A stretch of 64,000 bases of DNA from CAZDWZ01 sp964509425 (GTDB lineage Bacteria > Bdellovibrionota_C > UBA2361 > SZUA-149 > CAZDWZ01), in assembly GCA_964509425.1 (NCBI GenBank), contig CAZDWZ010000001.1:310001-374000 (forward strand), written 5' to 3'. A program made the translations under genes and the position numbers. Within the stretch, counting starts at the first letter, position 1; each line of letters starts with the position of its first letter. Below the pieces are notes generated by a model. It saw only the letters and a list, made by a program, of their open reading frames with translations. It had not been told where the DNA came from and did no database searches. This document shows, one piece after another, positions 24,403 through 32,146 of this stretch.

Positions 24403-26310
24403 TTATTTCTCCCCCGCTTCTCTCGCCATTGTGAACCTGATCTGGAACTCAAGTCCCGGATTCTCGCGCCTCACTGAAACCTGTGCCGACATTTGTTTCG
24501 CCAAGGCAGAAACCAAACCCAGCCCGAGACCAGTGCCCTTTGTTTTTCGCGTGAGCTCGTTCTCCACCCGATAGAAGAGCGTAAAAATCTTTCTGAGCTC
24601 AGGGTTTGGAATTCCCGGACCGAAGTCACGAACTGAGAAGACCACAGTCTCGCCCTCCTTTTCGACCTTAAGGACGATTCTCCGTTCCTCCGCCTCTGAA
24701 GAGAACTTAACCGCGTTGTCGATAAGATTGATCATGATGTGGAGAAACGCATCGCCGTCGCAGAGCACCTCCGGTAAGTCCGCATCCGGGACGACGCACT
24801 GCAGAGAAAATCCAGCCTCCTCCACCTGAGCTTTCATCTTCTCTTCCGCAGTTCGAAGGAGGTCGATTGGACGGAAAGGTTTTAATTCGAGGTCACGCTT
24901 CCTGCCGTCCAAACTTGCGAAAAGCAGGACGTTATTCACAAGTCGCGAGAGTCGTTCGCTCTCATGAGAGATGTAGCGATAATACTCCTTTCGCTTCTCG
25001 TTCGATGGAACCAGATCCCCGTCCAACATCTCCGCATACATTCGAATCGATGTGAGCGGAGTCTTTAGCTCATGACTCACTGCCGACACAAAATTGCCTC
25101 GATCACGAGCCAGGCGAATTTGCGCGGCACCAAGCGCGTAGACAGCCCAAATTCCAACGGTTAGGACAAGCACGAGTGTCAGACCGAGGAAGATAACCAT
25201 GCGGCCGGAGTTCCCGAGAGTTCCGCCGTTCGCCAAAAAAGTCACAGTGAAACCCTCCAACGGTGCACCGAGCGTTGTTTGGAGGATTACTTTCGAAAAC
25301 TCATCCGAGGTGGAACCTTCTGGGGAAAGTAAAACGTTCGACCGCTCCCCGGGGAAAGAAATCTTTAGAGCCAGTCGCTTTCCAGACTGACTAAAAAAAG
25401 GTTTTCGAAACAAGACTTGAACAAGATCTTCATCCTTGATTGCAAATCCCTGAAGGAAGAACTTTTCCCCTGTGGCAACCTTCCGGATAAATCCCGACAT
25501 TTGGGAGACGAGGTGGCGATACTCTAGGAAACCGACGCGAGTATCGAAGACTGCGACGCTATTCATTCCGAGATTCAAGGATTTGACCGGAGGTCTTGCC
25601 GGCATTCTCAGCGTGGGCGGCTCGCGAGAATCATCATTCACATAGTTGGACAACTGCTGGAGCGGCAAGCGAACAGTTTGACTCGCATACGCCTGCCCTT
25701 GCATCTGTGACGCCTCATTTTCCATCGCTTGTTCGGGCTCGATGCGGCGAGGCTCCGGCGTTTCAGTTTTTACCACAACTGGGAAATCGTCCCCGGAAGC
25801 AACCAGCGTTTTAACGTTCAGGTCGCTCGTGAGATTTTTCAAGACCCTCTTTACCTGAAGACGGCGCTTGAGCTCTTCTACTCCAATCAGCTCTTCCATC
25901 TGCGAACGTGGCGTAGTGGAGATATCTGGAAGCAGCGGGGTTTGAAGTTCCCCGTCGGTGCCAAGCTGAAAATATCCGACGATCTCGGGAAATGCCTTGC
26001 TCGAGGCGGGATCACTCAGCGCTGAAAACCCGAGAGCCTCTTGGTTACTGAGCAGAGAATTCGAGGCGACGTTGAAGAAGCTATAGTCTTCAACCTTCCG
26101 AGCATTCTCTTCGCGGAAAAGGGCGGTGGAGGTCTGCGCGACGGTTCGTAAGATTCTCGTCGCTTCTGCGCGAAGCCGAACATGCTCTTCATTGTGAAGA
26201 CTTCGCGACACCAAGAAGAGCAGGCAACCGATCGGCATGCTGAGCAGCAGCACAAAAACCATCAGAGTCACCCGAAGACTCTTCAGCGAGTGCTCAGGCG
26301 GATGCTTCAA
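24403..26310 (-). CDS. Membrane sensor histidine kinase
   Basis: 635 aa. One membrane span at about residues 14-34, a large periplasmic sensor region (35-370, no recognised domain, with a Q/P-rich stretch around 185-240), and a second span at 371-394. No clear HAMP domain follows; a short linker leads into HisKA with H413 in S-H-E-L-K-T-P-L. The HATPase domain has N-L-I-D-N-A-V-K-F-S, F-G-P-G-I-P and G-T-G-L-G-L-G-L-V, all intact, so kinase activity is expected. Its start overlaps the response regulator's stop (ATGA), making a standard two-component pair. The signal is unknown. Confidence 0.9.
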   Translation of the reverse strand: MKHPPEHSLKSLRVTLMVFVLLLSMPIGCLLFLVSRSLHNEEHVRLRAEATRILRTVAQTSTALFREENARKVEDYSFFNVASNSLLSNQEALGFSALSDPASSKAFPEIVGYFQLGTDGELQTPLLPDISTTPRSQMEELIGVEELKRRLQVKRVLKNLTSDLNVKTLVASGDDFPVVVKTETPEPRRIEPEQAMENEASQMQGQAYASQTVRLPLQQLSNYVNDDSREPPTLRMPARPPVKSLNLGMNSVAVFDTRVGFLEYRHLVSQMSGFIRKVATGEKFFLQGFAIKDEDLVQVLFRKPFFSQSGKRLALKISFPGERSNVLLSPEGSTSDEFSKVILQTTLGAPLEGFTVTFLANGGTLGNSGRMVIFLGLTLVLVLTVGIWAVYALGAAQIRLARDRGNFVSAVSHELKTPLTSIRMYAEMLDGDLVPSNEKRKEYYRYISHESERLSRLVNNVLLFASLDGRKRDLELKPFRPIDLLRTAEEKMKAQVEEAGFSLQCVVPDADLPEVLCDGDAFLHIMINLIDNAVKFSSEAEERRIVLKVEKEGETVVFSVRDFGPGIPNPELRKIFTLFYRVENELTRKTKGTGLGLGLVSALAKQMSAQVSVRRENPGLEFQIRFTMAREAGEK

Positions 26311-27029
26311 GTTTCACCGTCTCGATTCAGCTTCAATCGATAGCCTTCGCCTCGAACCGTTTCCAAGATGGCCGGGCTCTTTGGATTCGGCTCAATTTTC
26401 CTTCTGAGCTTCGCGATGTGGATGTCGACTGTTCTCGTATCGATTGCCTCAGCTCGTGCATACCCCCAGACCTCCGAGAGGAGCTCGTCTCGCGACACTG
26501 GTCGATCCGAGTGAGCCACCAGATAGGCGAGGATATCCACTTCTCTTCTCGTCAGGACGATCTCATCTCCCGTCTCCAACCGGATTCCCGTGAGATTAAG
26601 GGTGTCGATCTCAAGCACGGAGCCAAGCAAAAGCTTTCGCTCCCTTGCAACCACTCGGGCGGATCGTCTGAGCACGGCTTCGGCACGAAGTACCAACTGC
26701 CGCACTGAGAACGGCTTTGCGATGTAATCGTCGGCTCCGAGGGACAAACCTTGAATGATATCCTCGTCGGTGCTCTTTGCCGTGAGGAGAATTATTGCTT
26801 GAGCGCGGCTCCGCTCTCGCAAACGATTGCAGATCGTAAACCCGTCAACGTTTGGGAGCATGACGTCCAGAATCACCAGGTCGAAGCTCCCGACGAGTGC
26901 GCACTCGAGTCCGACTGCGCCGTCGTCGGCAGACTCGACGTCGTATCCGTGAAAAACAAAAAGATCGACAAGGCCGTTTCGAATCGCGGCCTCGTCTTCA
27001 ACAATGAGTATCCGAAGTTTTTCATTCAT
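26307..27029 (-). CDS. OmpR-family response regulator
   Basis: 240 aa. The receiver domain (about residues 1-120) has the acidic pocket I-V-E-D-E, the phosphoacceptor in L-V-I-L-D-V-M-L-P, the T in L-L-T-A-K and the lysine in A-K-P-F. The C-terminal winged helix (about 140-237) ends in the OmpR pattern D-T-R-T-V-D-I-H-I-A-K-L-R-R-K-I and G-E-G-Y-R-L. It acts as a DNA-binding transcription regulator controlled by the coupled kinase downstream. The message may be leaderless: a TATAAT hexamer ends 8 bases before the ATG and no ribosome binding site is present. Confidence 0.92.
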   Translation of the reverse strand: MNEKLRILIVEDEAAIRNGLVDLFVFHGYDVESADDGAVGLECALVGSFDLVILDVMLPNVDGFTICNRLRERSRAQAIILLTAKSTDEDIIQGLSLGADDYIAKPFSVRQLVLRAEAVLRRSARVVARERKLLLGSVLEIDTLNLTGIRLETGDEIVLTRREVDILAYLVAHSDRPVSRDELLSEVWGYARAEAIDTRTVDIHIAKLRRKIEPNPKSPAILETVRGEGYRLKLNRDGET

Positions 27030-27037
27030 ATCGGGAC

Positions 27038-27043
27038 ATTATA
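27038..27043 (-). promoter_or_regulatory. Consensus -10 hexamer just upstream of the response regulator
   Basis: TATAAT on the minus strand ends 8 bases before the ATG at 27029. With a start site 6-7 bases downstream, the transcript would begin at or next to the start codon. A TTTACA-like -35 exists at 27066-27071, but its 22-base spacing is too long. The -10 is seen; leaderless transcription is inferred. Confidence 0.4.
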
Positions 27044-27183
27044 CCGGTGTTTTTCGGATCGCTATTGTAAAAGAAGTGTAAATACCGACGCTGACCTTTT
27101 TACGCCTCGCGGCCTACAACGCGGAGCCCCCGCCAGCATACAATGCTTAGAACGATCCAAGACGTAATAGCATTGAGGTTGGT

Positions 27184-28497
27184 ATGACAAAGAGACGCGC
27201 AGCGGAGTTCATGGTTGGGGGATTTTTTCTTCTCTTGGCGACGGCAGTCGGCACGAGAAGTTCATACGGCGGAGAAAATATCGCCCCTTTACCTTCAGAT
27301 GTTTCGAAAGGCCAAGCTGCAGTCGATCGATATCTTGAACTGCATAAGGCGGCGTTGGCCGATCCCCGCTCCATGACCTCACAGTCGATCGCGGCGCGCG
27401 CCGGATTGGATGAGGTCTGTGGACAAAAAGATTGCTACGCCTCCCGGTTCTTTTGGCATAGGGATCTTAATTCGGCGGTGCAAGAGGCCGAGCGTGTCAA
27501 TCGTCCGATCCTTGCTCTGCACTTGCTCGGCAACTTAACCGACGAAATGAGCTGTGCGAATAGCCGCCTTTTCAGGTCCGTTCTCTACAGCGACCCGAGC
27601 ATCTCGAAATATTTGCGAGAGAACTATGTCGTCTACTGGAAATCAGTGCGATCCGTTCCTCAGCTCACTGTCGATTTCGGCCAAGGACAAAAGCTGAAAC
27701 AAACCATTACTGGAAACAGTATTCACTATCTGCTGAACAAACAAGGAAAGCCAATCGATGCGCTCCCCGGCCTCTATGAACCACGCGTATTTCTTTCGGC
27801 ATTGAAGAATTTCCGTGACTCCGCTCCGTGGTCCGAAACTTCGATTCAACCCGCAGCACTGAAGGAGTATTTCGATGCCCAATCGAAAAAGCAAAACAGC
27901 TACCAGACCGCCGAGTTCCGCAGAATCGCCGAACAGGTTTCAAATGCGATAAAAATGGATCGAGAAATGTTCCGAGAGGCATCCGCAGCATCAGCCGGTC
28001 GCCTAGCAATATCGAAAGTTGCTTTTGAAGGCTCTGCGCTTCGGAGCTTTCCAAGTCCTGAGGATTTGAAAATGAAAAAAGCAAAGGAAGAGGCACTTCT
28101 GCAGCTCACCGCTTTGCTTCCAGAAAGACTCAACCTTCGAGAGATGCTCCATTACTCAAGCATATTGTTTATCGAAGCAAAATCTCCTGGCCTTCGGCCG
28201 GAAGCCTTTGAGCGATTGGCCAAAACTTTAAGAACCGACACTCTCCTAAATGACGGAGTGTTCCGGCCAGAAATCCAAAAATGGTTGGCGAGCGCCGAGA
28301 CGCCAATCAAACTCAGCAATTTGAACACGCAGGTATATCGAGAGATCTTTGAAACTCCGCTCAATGATCCTTGGATGGGACTTGATCCAACCAGAGTGTA
28401 TGGCGGACTTCCGAACGGCGGCGTCGAAGGAGGCCCATTTTTTATGCTTCAAGACGGCGCTCGTCTAGTGAACGCGATCTTGCCGGGCGGCGTTTAG
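27184..28497 (+). CDS. Exported thioredoxin-fold-like protein with a CxxS motif
   Basis: 437 aa with an N-terminal signal peptide (hydrophobic core about residues 9-22). Residues about 88-215 resemble the thioredoxin-like domain of large periplasmic proteins: F-F-W-H-R-D-L-N-S-A-V-Q-E-A, R-P-I-L-A-L-H-L, then C124-A-N-S127 where the redox CxxC would be, and a later Y-L-R-E-N-Y-V-V-Y-W. A CxxS site suggests isomerase or mixed-disulfide chemistry, or no redox role. The C-terminal 220 residues are helical with no assignment. Its end overlaps a convergent zinc-ribbon gene by 33 bp. Confidence 0.6.
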   Translation: MTKRRAAEFMVGGFFLLLATAVGTRSSYGGENIAPLPSDVSKGQAAVDRYLELHKAALADPRSMTSQSIAARAGLDEVCGQKDCYASRFFWHRDLNSAVQEAERVNRPILALHLLGNLTDEMSCANSRLFRSVLYSDPSISKYLRENYVVYWKSVRSVPQLTVDFGQGQKLKQTITGNSIHYLLNKQGKPIDALPGLYEPRVFLSALKNFRDSAPWSETSIQPAALKEYFDAQSKKQNSYQTAEFRRIAEQVSNAIKMDREMFREASAASAGRLAISKVAFEGSALRSFPSPEDLKMKKAKEEALLQLTALLPERLNLREMLHYSSILFIEAKSPGLRPEAFERLAKTLRTDTLLNDGVFRPEIQKWLASAETPIKLSNLNTQVYREIFETPLNDPWMGLDPTRVYGGLPNGGVEGGPFFMLQDGARLVNAILPGGV

Positions 28498-28806
28498 CCG
28501 CTCGACTTCGAGCTTCACGTCGTCCTTGCCTGAGTAGGCCCGCTGGCCGGTGGAAACACAATCGCGATCGACGGCCTCGCGAAGCCGTCTTGGATTAATC
28601 ACGCCGTTTCGTTGTCCGTCCGGAATAAACACGTGGGCGCATTTTTCGCAGCAGATAACAACGACGATTCCCTGATAGGTAACGCGAGTGAAATCCGTAG
28701 AGAATCCCTGATCCCCTTCATCGCCGCCGTCGTGGCCGCAAATCGGGCATTTGAGTGCCTCAATGAATGTCTCAGCCAGTCCTTTTAAGCGGAATCGAAG
28801 TGCCAT
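28465..28806 (-). CDS. Small zinc-ribbon-like protein
   Basis: 113 aa. Two cysteine pairs, C-P-I-C-G at about residues 20-24 and C-C-E-K-C-A-H-V-F at 53-61, have the spacing of a zinc ribbon. The intervening stretch (T-R-V-T-Y-Q-G-I-V-V-V-I) fits beta strands. The C-terminal 40 residues are charged and helical. No signal peptide, so it should be cytoplasmic and bind zinc. Convergent with and overlapping the preceding gene. Function unknown. Confidence 0.65.
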   Translation of the reverse strand: MALRFRLKGLAETFIEALKCPICGHDGGDEGDQGFSTDFTRVTYQGIVVVICCEKCAHVFIPDGQRNGVINPRRLREAVDRDCVSTGQRAYSGKDDVKLEVERLNAARQDRVH

Positions 28807-29056
28807 ATCTGACTTTTACATCGGCGTGGAAGGAACCGGAGCTTAAACCTAAACTCACGGATTCAGAACATGATCTCGCGAAGTGCCTGAATTATAAATG
28901 GATTTTGTGACTTCGATGTCCGAATGGCCGAAACTCTGCTGTAGAAGAAAAAGGCGGATTCGCTCCTGAACGAACACTGCTTCGAGAACTGAAAAATCTC
29001 CCCGAAGGCTCAAATCTAAGCCAATTACTCAGAGGCGGATGAAAAGCTTCTACCCG

Positions 29057-30160
29057 CTAGGCGGATGAAAGCTTTCCGCGCCCTTCTTCGATCCGCTTTT
29101 TTGCAAGTCGGACCGCGATTCTGGGGGGGCTTTCCCCCGATGACTTCGATTCCCGGAGGATCTCTCCAATGGTCGAAAATACTCGTGACGCCCGTTCGAC
29201 GACTCGGTCCTTCCTAAATCCGCCCGGTTCCAGCTCGTCGTAGCACAGGATAACTCCGCCGGGATTCACGGCAAAGTCAGGCGCGTAAATGATCCCCTTC
29301 TGATGGAGGTGGTCTTCGACCGACTCCGCGGAAAGATAGGTCCCGCCGGTCTCTTGCCCGCCGCTTACCTGGTTGTTGGCGGCACCAGCAATTATCTTGC
29401 AGCGAAACTTCTTAATCGATGTGGGATTAATCACTGCGCCAACCGCGCAAGGTGCGAAAATATCACACTCGAGAAATGGTATTTCGCGCGGCGAGACGAC
29501 TGTCGCACCAAATTTTTTACTGACTGCTTCAGCCGACTCGGGACGAATATCCGAGACACTCAACTTGGCACCGGCGTCGACGAGCAAGGCGCAGAGCTCG
29601 CTCCCGACATGACCTGTGCCCTGAACGGCGACGTGCTTCCCTCTCAAATCGGTCGAGCCGTAGACATGCTCGAGACAAGCCTTCATTCCCTCAAGCACCC
29701 CAAGCGCCGTGTAAGGAGAAGGGTCCCCTCCTCCGCCTTTTGCCGGATCACGGCCCGTGACGTAGGAGGTGCTCTCGATTACCGAGCTCATATCTTCGAC
29801 GGAGGTTCCAAGATCTTCAGCGGTGATGTAGCGACCCTGGAGACGTTCGACGAATTTGCCGAAGCTCCGAAAGAGTTCTCTACGACCCTCTTTCAACTGG
29901 CTATCCGCAACGATGACCGCCTTCCCTCCGCCGAGCTTCAAACCCGCGAGGGAATTCTTGTAACTCATCCCTTCTGACAGTCGCAGTACATCACGGAGCG
30001 CCTCGTCGAAGGACGTGTAGGTCATCATTCTTGTCCCACCAAGCGCCGGTCCAAGGACCGTGCTGTGAACGGCGATGATCATCATGATGCCGGATTTTGG
30101 ATCACGAGAAAAGCAAACCTCTTCGTGACCCTTCTCCTTCAGCTCGGTGAGAGACGACAT
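29057..30160 (-). CDS. Leucine-dehydrogenase-like (Glu/Leu/Phe/Val) amino acid dehydrogenase
   Basis: 367 aa, the size of the short Leu/Phe/Val dehydrogenases rather than glutamate dehydrogenase. The substrate domain has G-P-A-L-G-G-T-R-M, S-Y-K-N-S-L-A-G-L-K-L-G-G-G-K-A-V-I (catalytic lysine in G-G-G-K), and A-E-D-L-G-T. The NAD-binding Rossmann motif is V-Q-G-T-G-H-V-G (about residues 178-185), followed by the acidic D-I. It catalyses reversible oxidative deamination of branched-chain or aromatic amino acids with NAD+; the exact substrate cannot be read from the sequence. Stands alone, 66 bp upstream of a cytochrome c gene. Confidence 0.88.
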   Translation of the reverse strand: MSSLTELKEKGHEEVCFSRDPKSGIMMIIAVHSTVLGPALGGTRMMTYTSFDEALRDVLRLSEGMSYKNSLAGLKLGGGKAVIVADSQLKEGRRELFRSFGKFVERLQGRYITAEDLGTSVEDMSSVIESTSYVTGRDPAKGGGGDPSPYTALGVLEGMKACLEHVYGSTDLRGKHVAVQGTGHVGSELCALLVDAGAKLSVSDIRPESAEAVSKKFGATVVSPREIPFLECDIFAPCAVGAVINPTSIKKFRCKIIAGAANNQVSGGQETGGTYLSAESVEDHLHQKGIIYAPDFAVNPGGVILCYDELEPGGFRKDRVVERASRVFSTIGEILRESKSSGESPPRIAVRLAKKRIEEGRGKLSSA

Positions 30161-30225
30161 GCCGAGTACCTCCCGGTATCGTTATGAAACGAAATTTTGA
30201 GAAAGTGACGAATCCTGCGTCTGAG

Positions 30226-30819
30226 CTATGCGTCAGGTTCCACACCGAGCTCTTCAATTTTGAATTGTGCTCGCTGGCCGTGCTTCTGTCGCATCTTCTG
30301 GAAGACCGCCGCTTCGATTGGGCTTGCTTTGTTCGACCAAGATGAGCGGACGTAGGACGCGATCGCCGCAAGCTCTTCATCCTTCAAGTGCCCTTGAGGG
30401 AGCATCACGTTGTTGTATTGCACACCCTTCACGGTCATTGGACCCGTGAGTCCGTAGAGTATGATCGATGCCAGACGTTCGACGTTATCCCCGGTCACGT
30501 ATTTGCTGCCGTCAAGCGGAGGGAAAGCTCCCGGCACACCTTGTCCGGTGGTCTGGTGACAAGCAACGCAGTTCGTCGCAAAGAGCGCTTGGCCGTCCGG
30601 ACCGGCACCTGCGATTCGCGGCGCAACCTCCTCGACGTTGCTCACCCGAGTGAGTGCCGAAACATGTTCGGACACCTTAAACTGTGGAGATCCGAGCTCC
30701 GGGGCGCGACCGCCTTGTTCTCGCTCCCGGCGCTCGCACGAGAGAACACCGATACAAAGCAGAACAATGCTGATTCCCAATCCAAGCTGCCGCAGGTTTC
30801 CTTTCTCTAGACTCTTCAT
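30226..30819 (-). CDS. Lipid-anchored monoheme cytochrome c
   Basis: 197 aa from the ATG at 30819. A signal peptide ends in the lipobox V-L-S-C, so the protein should be membrane-tethered in the periplasm. One heme site, N-C-V-A-C-H-Q-T (about residues 92-99), and a methionine sixth-ligand candidate in N-V-M-L-P-Q-G-H-L (about 148-156) define a class I cytochrome c. The glutamine/lysine-rich C-terminal 40 residues extend past the domain. It is a likely electron carrier and a client of the ccm system in this window. Confidence 0.88.
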   Translation of the reverse strand: MKSLEKGNLRQLGLGISIVLLCIGVLSCERREREQGGRAPELGSPQFKVSEHVSALTRVSNVEEVAPRIAGAGPDGQALFATNCVACHQTTGQGVPGAFPPLDGSKYVTGDNVERLASIILYGLTGPMTVKGVQYNNVMLPQGHLKDEELAAIASYVRSSWSNKASPIEAAVFQKMRQKHGQRAQFKIEELGVEPDA

Positions 30820-30904
30820 CGCGTTCCACAACCCCTTGCCAGGTCAATTCAAATACAAGTTTCGAACTCGGGAATAATTTCGAGCATAAGCAAAGAATGA
30901 ATAA

Positions 30905-30988
30905 TGCCCTGGGGGAGACTCGAACTCCCACATCGTTGCCAATACATGGTCCTGAGCCATGCCTGTCTACCAGTTCCAGCACCAGGGC
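30905..30988 (-). tRNA. tRNA-Leu (CAG anticodon)
   Basis: Reads as a complete tRNA on the minus strand. The acceptor stem GCCCTGG/CCAGGGC is perfect (30988-30982 with 30912-30906). The D-arm is C-T-G-G-A-A-C-T-G-G-T-A-G-A-C. The anticodon stem CATGG/CCATG holds loop CTCAGGA with anticodon CAG. A long variable arm is present as expected for leucine, and the T-arm is GGGAG-TTCGAGT-CTCCC. Discriminator base A; the CCA end is not encoded. Confidence 0.95.
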
Positions 30989-31294
30989 GTATAGTCATTT
31001 CAATTACTTAACGGCCGGAGGCCGGCAACATAGTCGACGTATTTCGTGTGCCTTAGGGAAGACATCCACCTCGGATACACGGGGAGACAAACGGCCGTTG
31101 CCGGGACGTCGTAACACAAATGGAGGGCGCATCAAATCCCCTGAAAGCGGGAAGAAAACGTGCGAGGCGAGAGCGTGTGTCGTTTGGAAAAGGACCTTCT
31201 TCATGGCGTCTATGAGGGAAGTCGTCTCTCCCCTCGCACGAGAGGATTATGCTACTTGGGAATCCGCTTTCGTGGACGAAAGAGTGGCGAATTG
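30989..31294. other. 306-bp region without a clear gene
   Basis: Between tRNA-Leu (minus) and the cysteine-rich protein (plus). The plus-strand frame of the next gene is open to 31160 but I see no better start there. It contains GC-rich short dyads (for example GGCCGGAGGCCGG near 31013-31025) but no tRNA, terminator or promoter that I can support. The tRNA promoter should be here. Confidence 0.4.
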
Positions 31295-32065
31295 ATGACT
31301 TTCCTCTACGAAATTCAAATCAACATGTTCTCAAACTTTTTTCTCAATATTCTCGGCCTGATTCTAAGCTTTCAAGTTGAGAGCTCTCGATCGCCGGAGT
31401 TCCCTCCGTGTATCGGGTATCATCCGGACACAAAACTTTGGGGAACGGAGATCCATGAAGAAGTTCCAGGGCGAAGTTGTCCACGGAACCACGCTTTTCT
31501 CGGAACCGGCGTGACCCTTGGACCGGGTCGCCCACCCGGAGCAGCGGCAGTGAAAGGATTTTGCTGTCCGCTGCCGCCGGAGACGTTGGAAAACGTTGAG
31601 GCGATCGCGAGTGATCGCTGCGCTGAGTCGAGTGTTGCGACCGGCACCCTCAGGCTTCCCTCCGGTGACTGGGGAATGCTGTGCACCAAGATCAATTCGG
31701 CTCGCTATCTTCTCGGAAAAACCACTCCAGGGGCGATCGTCACGATGGCCGAAGAGTCGTTTCTTGAATTTTTTCAAGGAATCTTTGGACGAAAGCTGGT
31801 GCGATTATCATATCCCTCCATCCCAATCGCTCTCCGTCACGGCGTCGGGAGAGTAAGCCGAAGTACATGGGCAATGGAAATCTGCATTGGGAATCCACCC
31901 GGCGCTATTCTCACCGGTCGATCGGGGCTAACGTGCGATACCCAAGAGTATCGTGTGTTGCTCGCTGTTCCGAAGACACGCGGCGAAGAGCCAAAACCGG
32001 TGCCGATTATTTCGTGTTCTGCGATTGAGTCGCTCGACTCCCCCGAAGCCCGGTGCATCCCTTAG
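31295..32065 (+). CDS. Secreted cysteine-rich protein of unknown function
   Basis: 256 aa from the ATG at 31295; an internal ATG at 31325 would give a compact signal peptide directly. A hydrophobic stretch (F-S-N-F-F-L-N-I-L-G-L-I-L-S-F) precedes the mature region. Ten cysteines are spread through it (including S-C-P-R-N-H-A-F-L-G-T-G, G-F-C-C-P-L-P, D-R-C-A-E, M-L-C-T-K, C-I-G-N-P-P-G), an even number that suits disulfides in the periplasm or outside. Some segments look like imperfect repeats of C-P-x2-H-x-F-L-G-T-G. No family recognised. A hairpin terminator follows. Confidence 0.6.
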   Translation: MTFLYEIQINMFSNFFLNILGLILSFQVESSRSPEFPPCIGYHPDTKLWGTEIHEEVPGRSCPRNHAFLGTGVTLGPGRPPGAAAVKGFCCPLPPETLENVEAIASDRCAESSVATGTLRLPSGDWGMLCTKINSARYLLGKTTPGAIVTMAEESFLEFFQGIFGRKLVRLSYPSIPIALRHGVGRVSRSTWAMEICIGNPPGAILTGRSGLTCDTQEYRVLLAVPKTRGEEPKPVPIISCSAIESLDSPEARCIP

Positions 32066-32069
32066 GTGC

Positions 32070-32090
32070 GGGACCGAAAAAACGGTTCCC
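32070..32090 (+). terminator. Intrinsic terminator after the cysteine-rich protein gene
   Basis: GGGACCG (32070-32076) pairs with CGGTTCCC (32083-32090) with one bulged base and an A6 loop, followed by TGTTTAATTATT. It begins 4 bp after the stop codon, in the gap before a convergent gene. Confidence 0.7.
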
Positions 32091-32146
32091 TGTTTAATTA
32101 TTGAACTCGCGGGGAGCGGGAAGTGAGTACATGACGACGCCGAGCG

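Noticed and set aside
30897..31295. Plus-strand open frame across the tRNA
   Set aside because: It is the antisense of tRNA-Leu; such frames are common over tRNAs, and no start signal is seen.
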